The translations under genes and the position numbers were made by a program. From positions 806,001 to 870,000 of the forward strand of contig JAZGUH010000368.1 in the NCBI GenBank assembly GCA_037893225.1: DNA of 64,000 nt. The letters are read 5' to 3'. Positions within the stretch are counted from its first letter, which is position 1, and every line of letters begins with the position of its first letter. The notes beneath the pieces were generated by a model. It was not told the origin of the DNA. It was given only the letters and a program-made list of their open reading frames with translations, and did not search any database. This document shows positions 1 to 12,100 of the stretch, in pieces. Source of the stretch: Hippasteria phrygiana. Taxonomy: Eukaryota; Echinodermata; Asteroidea; Valvatida; Goniasteridae.

Positions 1-130
1 TAGTTGGTCTTTAACCTTGACTACACATAGACACCTTCATATGCTCAGCACAAAAAAAATGCCAAAAAAAAATTCCCTACCTACATTTACCTACCCTATT
101 TTCAAATGCCACGTAATTGGAAGCAGAACT
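1..130. mobile_element. Right end of a foldback element (same family as 22241-22439)
   Basis: The stretch from gctcagcac to GTAATTGGAAGCAGAAC matches 22360-22439 closely, including the terminal GTAAT(T/C)GGAAGCAGAA. The left half is cut off by the window edge. Non-autonomous, with no coding capacity seen. Confidence 0.6.
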
Positions 131-1992
131 ATTTTTTTTGGCCTGAGGACATTCTTAGCTGGTGTGCTGCTAAATGTATTTTACAATTAGAGGCTGGGCT
201 TGTATGTTGATAATTGAAAATGTGTCAAGGGAATAAAAAGATGAGCAGACAGACCTCATTCAAAGCCTGAATTACCAGATTCTATTAAAAAATAAGTTAG
301 ATTATTTGAAAGAGACTGGTATAGACCATGTGCCTGCCTTTTGTCTGTTTACATCTAAACCGCATCTAAACCGCACTATTGTCTGGCGACATCAAAGGTT
401 ACTAAATTAATACCGAAACTACATTTTATGCAGAACACAATGCGCGCGCATACCGCCGGGCACATTTCAATATAGATGTAGATGTGACAGATCGGGTAGA
501 TTGTATAGTTTGGTCTGAACTCTGGGAGTCTGCCAAACCAATGACTATATTAGTTGAAACAGTCCAACAATCCGCTTTGAATTCCGAGACCTGACTTGGA
601 GCAAGCTCTTACCAGTAGACTGTTAACGATGGGTAGGAATGGTGCAACAGCACCAGACCATTCCAGAGTTGGAGATTTCTGTTCATAGGCTTGCCCTGAG
701 ACGCATGACATAGCAACAGTGCATTTATTTATTCATTCCAAGGAATTCAACTCTTGACACCAAGTGCAATCTCAAAATTCATTAAAATTTCACATGCAAA
801 ATGCTACTTGGGGTTTTCCTGAAGTGGAAAAAAGTACATTTTTTTGCAATAGGAAAAGAAATCACAGGTTTGTACATTTACATGTTTACATAAAATCTTG
901 CTACTTGTTTTGTCCATACTGAAATTGCAATGCTTACCATTCCTTTATTTTTAGCAAACAATTAACAATTATGGTACATTTTCTGATTGGTAAAAAAAAA
1001 CATAGAACCTCCGTTTTCTGGGGGGTACAAACATTAATATACTTACTACGTACTGTTTACCATTTCAGAATCACAAGCTGTCCCAATAAGGTTTGTACAT
1101 ACCATTTTAAAGACAATGGACGTCATGGTCATTATGTCCATAGCTTGGTCATATTTTCCCTTTGTTGGTTACCTTTTTTGGGACATCTTGTAATAACGTA
1201 CCTGCCGCATCCTCCAGAAACGTTTGACTGCAGATTTCTTGAGATTGATTCCCGCAACAATGACGGACGCGCACGTTTCCATCCTTGAATGTTAGTCTGA
1301 ACCTGTTCTTAAATTCCTGCAAAACACTAATTCTCAGGATATTATCGGTTTCCTCTCGTGATTCACGGGGACGGACAGTTTCCCAGTAATTTAGGGTTTA
1401 GAGTTGTCCAACAGGGGCTGTCAAACTGTTTTTTGTTGGCTCTGTTCAAATTCAGCAAGAGTCAGGTGGTAACGGTTTCTATGTGTGGAATGATGGGAAA
1501 TCTGGCTTGTAAAGTTCAGCGTCTGGATAGTCCATTACGGTACATCAGCTCTGATAACTGATTGTATAGATATTCCATGTGTATATTTGGCTGGTTTGGG
1601 CCAGTTATGACCTGTGTGGCACTCTATTTAGAATAAGGAACAACTTGGAATATGTGCTAGCGTTTGCCGACTTGTGAATTGTACAGAAACAAACAATGAT
1701 TTCCCCTAAAATGTAAAGCGGATGTAAAGGCTTGTTTTTTTTTATGGAATTTGGCTTTGAAATCAAACCCTATTGTATGCATTAGAAATTGAAACAAAAT
1801 TGTTCACCAAAATTGTTGATTCCGAGCATACTTGAATTACAACCTTAGAAGTAAATTCTGTGGATAAAAATGATTCTAAAGATTAACCCTAACCTCAGTA
1901 TGTGTGTAATTTGTGGGATTGTACTTAACCCCAAATGAATACCTAGGACGTTCTCAGGTAAAAAAATGGAAAATTACTGGCTCAAGAATTAA

Positions 1993-2147
1993 CCCCTTCT
2001 GCCTGTTTGTTATTAATGAGGGCCTGTGCAGCCAAGTGTAATGCACACAATAGGCGAACAATGGATTGAATACGCAGCAGATAGACGTCAACCGGCCAGG
2101 TGGTCTTTTTCAAACCGCGGCTATAGCGGTCGTCCGTATTCAATGGG
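1993..2147. mobile_element. TTAA-flanked piggyBac-like MITE, copy 1
   Basis: TTAA at 1989-1992 and 2148-2151. It begins CCCCTT and ends with AATGGG. It shares the internal blocks GTGCAGCCAAG, CACAATA..AACAATGGATTGAA and GACGTCAACCGGCCAGGTGG with the copies at 7125, 7631, 9590 and 12546. Non-autonomous; no ORF. Confidence 0.7.
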
Positions 2148-2210
2148 TTAAAGAGTGTGGTACACTACATATGCCAGTTCCAACCCTTTGTTTTTTCTTT
2201 TAATCCCCAG

Positions 2211-3103
2211 CCCGGCTACCCTTCAAAGTCATTTCATCTCCTACCCCTAACCAGTGCTCTCCTCTCGTCACCGACTCCGTACCATCTAAGAAACGGAAGC
2301 TCTCTGGTGCCAACAATTCCCCCACCTCCAGCCAACCTAGCAAAGCAAAAAGCGGTGATGGCAAGACAAGCACCAAGAAGCCAGCCGACAATCCCGCCAA
2401 GAAATTCTTTGCCTCTCCCGTCACCCCTAAGAAGTCCCGGCTGGAAACGATCGACTTGGATCCAGAGGTGACCTCGAGCTGTGAAGACCAGGAAGTGAAG
2501 GTCGCCTCATCTTCCACCACCCCAAAGAGGTCGCTGTCCTCCAAACCCAAGTCCTTGGAGAGCTTCTTGCAGACCACTCAGCAACCGCAAGTGTCTACGT
2601 CGGATGACGTCATTGACATCTCGGATGATGAAGACGCATCCAGGGACATCGAAGAGTCTCCTGGCAAAGAAAACCCTCAAGATGAACTGACTGTGACAGC
2701 AACCGTGGTCAGAGGTGTTGAATCTTTAGCAGAAGAGAGCACCAAACCTGCAGTTCTGAGCCAGAACGGATCTACAGCCGTTACTACATCTGAGGCTGAC
2801 GACACTGATCGACTCAAAGCCAAGAAGCAAAGTCTGCTGTCTGAAATGGACATGAGTGCAACAGCTTGTACGGATGACTCGGATGCAGCATCCAAACTCG
2901 CCTACGATGCTGATTCCGAGGACGTTGATGATGATGATGATGATGATGATGACGATGACGATGACGATGAACACGATGAACACGATGAACCTAGAATCGT
3001 GAAGTCATCGGAAGGGTCTAGCGAGGCCGAGAGCTCCACTGGTGGTACTGCATCTCAAGCCGCTTCCTTTACACCCAAGAGTGTCGGAAAATCTGTCAAA
3101 AAG
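2211..3103 (+). CDS. CHAF1A: CHAF1A exon (N-terminal region: PCNA-binding RLPFK, SIM-like, acidic tract)
   Basis: The acceptor is ..tttaatccccag at 2209-2210 and the donor AAG|GTTGGA at 3104. The first two bases finish a split codon, then R-L-P-F-K follows. In vertebrate p150 this sits in the N-terminal A-R-L-P-F-K segment, so the preceding exon should end with G (G|CC = Ala) just after the KKLxQ stretch. The 297 full codons are rich in Ser, Lys and Pro. Also visible are a KKFFASP and a SLESFLQ PIP-like motif, VIDISDDED (a SUMO-interaction-like core followed by acidic residues) and a run of about 14 Asp near 2928-2970. Low complexity is expected here because this region is poorly conserved in the family. 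I see no clear PxVxL HP1-binding motif. Confidence 0.88.
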
Positions 3104-6100
3104 GTTGGACAAGGAAATTAGTCCATTATCATTCATAGAACATAAGATTTTGTTCATATCCAAAATGCAGTAGTTGTGAACACTTTATAATTTGTGTAAG
3201 AATATTCCGCATTTTATAGTCTGACACTGGAAACGTACAAACAGGCCTATATGGCCCAACTGCATCTTATTAAAGATAATTTCCTTATTTAATTTTTTGT
3301 TCTTCCATGCAAGTGGTAGAAGGTAAAGTTATGTCCATCCCTTTGTTAAAACCCTGATTCGCGATCCTGTGTAGCGCTCGATAAATCTGTACGTTGCCTT
3401 TAATTTTAAAGTCAATTCTAGCTGAACTTGAGCAAGGAGGGTTTCGTTTTATTTGTTCGTGTCAAATTTTTTTTTTATCCATCATTTGTTTTTTCTTTAA
3501 CAGACACCTCTTTCTGCCAAAGCTTTGAAGAAGTTACAAGAAAATGAGCAGAAAAGGGAAGAGAAGGTAAATGTTTTTTGATATCTTAGAGATTGATTGA
3601 TGGAAAAACTGATTCAAATTAAGTACGGTTGTAAAATACATTTTTGAGGGAAAGGCTAGCCTGTGAAAACGCTTTTAAAAAATGATTTCTTATCCTCTTT
3701 TTAAGTAGCATTAGCCTTCGGGTCCAAATACATGCACGTGAACTGTGTGGACAGCATGTTAACCCTAACTTCCTCCATCATTTTTCCTCCAAGTAACCTG
3801 AATCCTCCAACATCCTCTGATTTCAAAGTGTTAAAGTTGCATGTAACCCGAATCCTCAAAAATCCTCTTATGGGGACTATTGCATGAATCCTCAAATCCT
3901 CCAGGGGTTTTCGTAAAACCCTAGTAACCTCAATCCTCCCAAATCATCCAGCACCAGATTGGGCCTGATGACCTGGATCCTCCATTTTCCTCGAGAGGCA
4001 AAATCCTCTTATGCCCTCAATCCTGCAAAATCCTCCTAAGCTTCATCTTCCAAAGACCCTCAATCCTCCGAATTCCTCCATTTGGCAAAGAGGATTTTAG
4101 AGGATTTGGGAAGGTTAGCGTTAAACTAACGTATGTGTACTTGTATTGCACTTCTCAGGGGTGAGATTTGTCAGGATTTTTCCTGATTTCGGGATTTTGT
4201 TCTCGGGATTTCAGAATTTTTAAAGAATCTCTTTTGCAATCTGGAATTCCTTAGGTGTTGTCCTAAAGGTGTTTTTACCTGTAAAAGTGGATATAGACCA
4301 ATAAAAAGGGATATTTTAAAGGGGTGCCTTTAGGCAAATACAAACTGTATGTTGATCTAAGGTTCTCATGGATTTTTTGTGGATTTTTTTGTGGATTTTG
4401 TTGATTTTTCATTTTTGGCCAATCTCACCCCTGACTTCTGGATCTAAAATTACATCACACTTATTATAACGTTCGACGTTAGAATTGACAACAGAGCTCG
4501 ACAAATTTTTATTTCAACTGGTAGTCCACCGGACTACCACACTGAGAAAAATGGTAGCCCAATGTTTGAAATTGGTTGTCCTGTGCGGCCAAACCTGAAA
4601 ATACCAAATGCAAACTTTCTAAAATTGTATTATTTATGGACTGTGGAAATAAAACTGAAGTTTCTTTTTGGATTCTTGACCTAAATTACAATGTTCCGTA
4701 ACACTTGAGGGCGTCTTTTTCTCTCGGAAAATACCTTATCCACGCGCGCTGTGCCCACGTGCATGTTTAGCTCACCGGCCGGCCGGCTTAACCCCCTAAA
4801 AATCTTGCCTTCATTTCAAGTTGTAAACACGAGCAAATTTGATTCAAAGAGTCAGAAGAAAGTGGCCAGGAAATGCCTCAGATTGCACCACAGAGCATCT
4901 AGAATCCAACATTTCCCGGGGCCCCGGACCCCACGCCGTAAGGGCTTCGCGCTCCGCGCTCGCATTGTGTCTGCCGCCCTGCTAAAATTTTAGGCCGTGG
5001 AGAACACTGTATGTGATTAAAAGTCATTTCCTCATTAACCCTAACCCCCTAGACCCTATTTGCTAGGAACCATCCTCAATCCTCCGATAGCCCTACCGCA
5101 AAAAATACATTCATCCTCAATCCTCAAATCCTCCAGTGCTTGAAACACCATTCATCCTCAATCCTCCGCAATCCTCTTTTTTCTTGAAATACCATTCATC
5201 CTCAATCCTCCAAAATCCTCAAAAACTGCATGGAGGATTTTGTAGGATTGAGGTGGGTTAGGGTTAGCTGATCTCCACAGTGACACTTCCCAGGTTGACT
5301 TGTCTAATTGGGGTACATTACCTGGCTTAAACGGCATTAGGGGTTTATGACTAACATCTCGTGAACAAAACTATTGACAATTTGTTACATTGCCGACACG
5401 GCAGAAGATGGCTCAGTTGGTTGTTGATACTTTGTTTCAGCAGGGATGAGATTTCTACAGATTTTTCCTGATTTCATGATTTTTGGTGAGGAGATTTTTT
5501 GGTCCTGAAATCTATTGATTCCAAAATGACCTGCAATCCGAAACGACCTTCTTTTAATTCTGATGACCCAATTTTTGGAATTTTGAATTATCTTTTGGTA
5601 GAAAGTGCAGTATTTTGCATTTTTCAGCAATGCCATACAATCAAATGCCTCCGAATGTGGCTTGTTCATTTTCCTCAAATCCCGCTTCTGTTCCAGATGT
5701 CATAGGTTCAAATCCTGCTGTTGTAAATTTTGCTTTTTTACTCTAAAAGTTGATAAAAATTAGTCAGTTCTACTTTTTTTAAAGTAGAAAATTGTCCAAA
5801 AAAATGATGAAAATCTGCCAGCTTTTTGTTTTATAGCCGCAAGAGATACAGATTGTATAGCAGTTGTAACTTTGCAGTTCAAAAAGTTAGGTATTTAATT
5901 TTTTTTTTTTAGATCCGACTACGCATGGAGAAGAAACGTAAGCTGGATGAAGAGGAAGCGGAAAGGAAACGCCAGAAACTGGAGCTGAAGAAAGAGAAGG
6001 AAGTCGAACGGGAGGAGGCCAAGAGGCAGAAGGAGCTGGAAAAGGACGAGAAGAAGAAAGAAAAGCAGCTGAAGAAAGAGGAAGAGGACAGAGAGAAGGA

Positions 6101-9100
6101 AAAGAAGAAGATGGAGAAGGAAGAGGAGAGGAAGAAGAAGCAAGAAGTCGTTGAGTAAGTTTGGGGTGACGTCCAAACCCAGCCAACCTTTTTGGGGGAT
6201 AGTCATTTGGGCAAAATTGTTATTTTTTTGAAAAATGTAAGTTCTGCAGGCATGAGATTTTTTAGACTTATCTGAATTCAGACTTTTTTAATCTCAGAGA
6301 AAGACATAAGAGAAAGATATGTATTTTTCAGATATTTCATCAATTTTCAGACTTTTTTCTTCATTGACAATCTCATGCCTGGTTCTAGGAAGAAAGGAGT
6401 TCGGGCGTCGGGTTCGGAATCTCTTCATTGGAGATCAAGAAAGATAATTGTCTGTTTGGACAGTAATCCATTTCTAATTTTGTATAATAAATTAAAATGT
6501 GAAAAGACCGTCTATAATTCACACCCTTTTTGTTTGATTCTAGTGCCAAGATGGAAGAGAAACGTAAGAAAAATGAAGATCGCCAACGACAGGAAGAGGA
6601 AAAACAGAAACTAGAAGATGAAAAGGTAACTAGGTTATTCCCTTCCCAAAAATTGACACAAATTTGTGTAATTTATTTTCAATATTACTATTTGACTAAT
6701 AGAAATGGAGTACATCATTGTGATTCACACCGCCTCTTTCCGGGTTGTTGCCTTACTGTGTTTTGAGTGTGACTTCTGACTTCCCCCCCTTCCACCCTCA
6801 GCAAAAATACTGATTAGGGAGGCTGTCAACATAGAGCAAGATAGCTCAGTTGGTAGAGTGCTGGTATGCTTATCCGCAGGTTGCAAGTTCAAGTTCAATT
6901 TTGTTTGTGCACTCTGAAAATTGATTAAATTACGGAGTCAGTTTGTGGTTTATTCAAGGATATGAAAATGAAATATCAAGCTTATATTACAAACTAGATC
7001 TAGCTATGAAAGGTTTTAGTGTAGAAGATGCAGTTGACACAAAGACCGCATAGTGCAGAGATGCTAATGAAGTGTGTATTCAAGCAAACCATTCAAGCGT
7101 GACATGTGTGTGCACGTGGTTTAACCCCTTGCCACCGGTTGACCCAAATATGTGTGGATTGAAAATTGCTACCTGGCCGGTTGACGTCTGTGTCATTCTC
7201 TGCATTTTCAATCCATTATTGGGGGATTGTGTACGTTATGCTTGGCTGCACAAGCCTCTTGTTTCCGTTTTGCTTGGCTGCACAATCCGGCCTGGTGCCC
7301 CCATGTAATGCCCGGTGGCTTGGGGTTAACCTTTCCCATACAGTACATGTATAGGATGATCACTCGGAGACGGTCCACACTTGCTGGTTTGGTTTATATG
7401 TCATGCTATCTGGTCACGTGGGTGAAAAAAGGTCTGCTGTAGATTCACATGAATCTAGTTTGTGAATCGTCCAATCACATTAGTTATAATTTGACGTGGA
7501 ACTTCTGAAACAAACATTACTGCACAGAATAAGCCAGTTTGGTATCTCAAAGGTAAAAGGTGTTTCGGGATAAAATTGCTGATGTAATGTCATGCGATGT
7601 TACGGGAAAAACCATTCTGATTGAATTTAACCCCTTGACCCTGGATTTCATAATGGGGCGCTGGGGCGCCATGCCGGCTTGTGCAGCCAAGCAAAACGGA
7701 AACAAGAGGCTTGTGCAGCCAAGCATAACATACACAATACCCCAATAATGGATTGAAAATGCAGAGATTGGCGTGTATAGACGTCAACCGGCCAGGTGGC
7801 AATTTTCAATCCGCACGTATTTGTGTCAACCGTACGCAAGGGGTTAACAAGTGCGCGTTGTGCGACCACCTTTTGTGTTCACACTCACACGCGCGCACAC
7901 ACAGTCGTACTTCCCCAATACGTCCGAGGACAATGCTTTGTGTTTCCTATTGTTCCTTTAATATAACCAACCCCCATAGACTAAGCACGTATCCTTACGT
8001 TCGAGGACCGATTTCAACAAAAGACTCTACGTTCGAGGACTGAAAGGTTTCTTTGTGTTTCCTTTCTTCTCTTGTCCTCGGAGATATATACAGTGCACGT
8101 ACATTAGGTCACGCGGGTCATTCGGGATAAAATGTCATTGTGCACAAGCGCAGTTGAAATACCGAACTGGCTCATTCCACTGGCCTGTCTACGTGGTGTG
8201 GTCAACTTGGAAAGACTGATGGGTCTACGATTACAGCATACAGTTTGTGCATCATTCAGAAAAATTGAATGAATAATAGCGATTGAATTATTTAATTCAT
8301 TGATTGAATTTTCCCGTCTAACAGCGCCAGAAGGAGCAGAAACAGATGAACATGTTCAAAAGCTTCTTCAAGGAGGTTGCGGTGCCAGTCAAGAAGCCTC
8401 AGGAGAAGTCTTGTGGCTGGTTTGCTCCGTTTCAGGTCAAAGAAGACATGGTCTTGGCTCCTCTGTGCCGCACCGATAGATTCATCGAAGCTTCAGAAGA
8501 TTTTGATATTGCTTTTCAGGAACAGGTATGCTATCGCAGTTTTATAAAAAAAAGAAAAAAAGATTTCTTAAAATTACTATATTTTTTGTGCAACAACTCT
8601 CAAAAATATAATCTAATTGGATACATTCCATAACAGTGTTACACACTGTCATATTTAAATCACACAATGAACGGCTTGGATGCAGGAGTACTGCAACTTT
8701 ACTTTCAAGAGCTCAGTTGAGGTTGAATCACAAGCGTTGTGAGTACAGGACATGGGTGTCAACGAAAACTACTCAAAGCTCCCAAAAGTCCTACATTTAT
8801 CCCAACTTTGTCTCCCAAAGTCCTACTTTTGTCCTGTTTTTTGAAAATTTTGATCCTACTATTTTACTTTTTCACCTCGGTCTGCCCGAAAGCCTCAAAA
8901 ATATTCCAGGCGGAATTGTTGGGGGCATTTGTAATGTGGGCCAGTGAAAAGAGCAATAAGTCACACAGGCATTCTGAGTCACAAGCAGAAACAATTAATT
9001 TTCTCCTGGGAAGTGGATTTTTGGGATTTTTACATTTTTATATCTAAAAAAGAACCTTTCTATCGGATCCCAAAGTTAAACGGAATTCGGTCTAGGAATG

Positions 9101-12100
9101 CTCTTTTGGGGTGATTTTATTTTTGCATTGATAATAATTTGTGCAGTTCACTGATGGCGAGCTTCACTTTCTTATGACTCGAGCCATTTCAAAAAGTTAC
9201 TAGAGGATATCCTACACCAACAGGCAGGCAGCGGCTTATTACCTTTACTTCCAGGAAATATCTGTTTTCAAATTTTGCTCCTTTCAACCCATTTCGTGGC
9301 GCCAGGCCAATGATGGTTTTTAGCTCTGTGATAATTTGTTTCGGTAAAAAGTAAAAACGAAAACTTAAGTTGCAAGCCTGAAGAAACCTATTGTGAGAAG
9401 ACGAAAAAATCTTTAATTATAGAAGTGGGCGGCAACCCCACACGAATACTGTCGAGAAAACCCGCGGAATGTTGTTTTTAATCTATGTACAAAAACTTCT
9501 GATTTGCTATACAATTGTATTTCCACTCTGGGATGTCGCAGTGTTTGTCCTTTTAAAATATACTATATATTGTTGTCACTCCTTTTTAACCCCTTGCGTA
9601 CGGATGATGGAATTTGGCGCAAAAAAAACAGTGCCACCAGGCCGGATGATGCAATTGGCCGCTGTTTGTGCAGTTTTTAATCCATTGTTGGATTAAACAG
9701 TGCCACCAGGCCGGATGACGCCATTGGCCGCTGTTTGTGCAGTTTCAATCCATTGTTGGATTATTGTGTATAGGTTACGCTTGACTGCACAAACACATTG
9801 TAGCGGTTCGCTTGGCTGCCAGAGTCACCTCGGCACCCCGACGTCTCCCGTAAAATACCGTACTCAAGGGGTTAAGTGATAGCCACCTGTCGCTCTTCAG
9901 CATAAAGCTGCAGCTGTTTGGGAATTACAAACAGCCCAAATACCTGGTACATTTTTTTAATCAATTGCCTTTTTTTTTCAACAACAATGTTCGGTAAGTT
10001 TTGTACACAAAATTTGGGAGCCAAGGATGGTGTTCGGTATAGCCGAATGTTTGGTATAGCGGTGATCGGTATAGCGGCATTCCACTGTAGTTTCAAGCCC
10101 TGCAGACTGAAGGTTTGTGACATGTTATTATACTCCTCCCTTATTTTGGTACAGAATTCCACCTCTTTGTACCTGGATCATCTGAGAAGCGAGACCTATA
10201 GTGCTGGGAAAATGGGACGAACTCTTAAAGATGTTCCTGAAGAAAAGGACCTTAGTAGTCAGACAGCTACACCCTCAATGGATGCCACGCAGCAAGACAC
10301 GTGAGTACTATTGTGTCGTTTGGTCTGTATTTGTCATCACCAGGCTTTCAACTTTTCCTACTTTTCCTGCTTTATCCTTCAAATTCCTATATTTTCCTAC
10401 TTGCTCCTATTCTTTGTCCCACTTTTTGTGCCACAACTCCGAAAAATGAAATTTCATTAAATATTTTTAATAAATGTTACACACTGTCATGAAAATCACA
10501 CAATGAAGGGCTTGGGTATAGGAGCACTGCAACTTTACTTCAAACCGCTTAGGTTGAAGTACATGTGTTGTGAGTACAGAACATGCCAAATGAGGCTTGT
10601 GATGCAGTGGACATGGGTGATTTTTAACGAAAATTACTCCTGAAAGCCCAATAAAAGTCCTACTTGTATCCTGATTTTGTCCCACTTTTGTCCTTCTTTT
10701 TTCTTTTACATTTTAATCCCACTATTTTACTTTTTTACCTGGGTCTGCTTGAAAACCTGCCTGACTAACTCTGGTTGAGTTTGGCTGCTCAATTCCATTT
10801 TTTGCTTGGAAATTGCAGTCGAATATATTATGCAAATATGGACTGTTTGCAGGTGACACAGTGAAACTAACGTTCTGTTTTTCCACTAGGTACAGAGTGG
10901 GTCACAATAAATTGGTCACAAAACTCTTAAATTTTTATGAAAACAAAGTGTTAATCCGTTATTAATTCCCCACCAGTCTTCTTTTTTTCTTTTTTTCAAG
11001 GAACCTTTTTGAACCCTTTAAAATCTGCCCTTGTGCAGTAAACCAACTTGAATGGGACACCAAGCCCATTGTAAAATAATAATGACTGGGCTGTAATCTC
11101 CTCAATCATACAAAAATCCTCCAAAATCTGATGGATCTTGAAGAAATTGGGAGGATTTAGGGTTTAGTCATTTATTCAGCTCTTATTTCATGCTTTTTTC
11201 AATTAAGTAATCAACTCTGACCCAGGGTACTCTTGCCAGGAACCTTCCTGAATCCTTTAAAATCCAAAAGTGGCTGGGATTTACTCTCCTCTCAATCCCA
11301 CAAAATCCACCAAAACCTTTTTTATCTTGATGACATCAGTTAATTTCGTTGTTCAGGGATTCGCAAGACATTCAAGTTGTGTCTGAGGTGCGAACCGAAC
11401 CAGCTCAAAACCTTATGAGAATGAAGTGTAAGTTGCTTCAGTTTCATGAGAACTATCGGCCGGCTTACTATGGTACTTGGAGACGGGAGAGCAAGATCAT
11501 CAACCCACGCAACTGTCTCAAGAAGGATGAGGTTAGGAAAGTTCTAGACGTGTGATACACAACCTGGTCCAATTTCACTGTGCTGCTAAGCGCAAAAATT
11601 TCCTAATCGCAAAAAAACTCTTGCTTGGAACCCTCCTGTGCACCTGGCCAAAATCGACCCAGTTGTTGTACAGATCAAAACCTATCAAATGACAGATTGA
11701 AACACACAAACTGTGAGAGTTGGTGTTTAGAGTTTTTGATAGGCTGTGATAGTTATAAGTATAGGAGGGCTGTTAGTAAAAACAGCTGATCAACCAAACT
11801 CCATGTGATTTTCATACTATGCAAACAACAGCCGAGTACCAGTCACATGCAATATACATTACATGAAAAATTGGTTGGTTTTCAGGAAGAATGTTCATGC
11901 TAAGTAAATTTTTGTGCTTTGCATCTCTGTGTAATTGGCCCCCTGTTGGAAGACAATGTATGTCTGCTCTTTGTGTATAATTCTGTGGTAAGAGCTGTGA
12001 AATTGGGTCCTGTTCACGAATAGAGCATTTAAAAAAATGTCTCTTCCTTTTGGATAATCCTCAATTCCATACAGTTGTTGCGACTGTTACAAAGATGCTT

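Larger units (their letters stand above)
1..2210 (+). other. Upstream / first-intron DNA of CHAF1A, no coding exon recognised
   Basis: Must contain intron sequence up to the acceptor at 2209. The missing first exon (Met to KKLxQ) was searched for by eye and not found, so it probably lies before the window or is too diverged to see. The stretch holds the end of a foldback element at 1-130 and a TTAA-flanked element at 1993-2147. The open frames at 971-1288 and 1358-1561 resemble nothing I know. Confidence 0.6.
6626..8324 (+). other. CHAF1A intron containing a tRNA-like piece and nested MITEs
   Basis: Contains, in order, a tRNA-like stretch (6838-6905), a TTAA MITE (7125-7325) and a foldback element (7528-8177) with another TTAA MITE inside it (7631-7843). 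No coding evidence. Confidence 0.7.

Noticed and set aside
1358..1561. Possible CHAF1A first exon with a donor at CAG|GTGGTA (1466)
   Set aside because: In the phase needed to join exon 2211 the upstream residues (..SVQIQQES) do not resemble the conserved KKLxQ segment and no start codon context is convincing.
5035..5267. Interstitial telomere-like CCCTAA/TTAGGG at element ends
   Set aside because: Only two short inverted matches at the borders of an AATCCTCC element, not a telomeric array.
5887..6206. Leu/Ser-rich open frames on the - strand
   Set aside because: Complement of the Lys/Glu-rich KER exon of CHAF1A; composition shadow.
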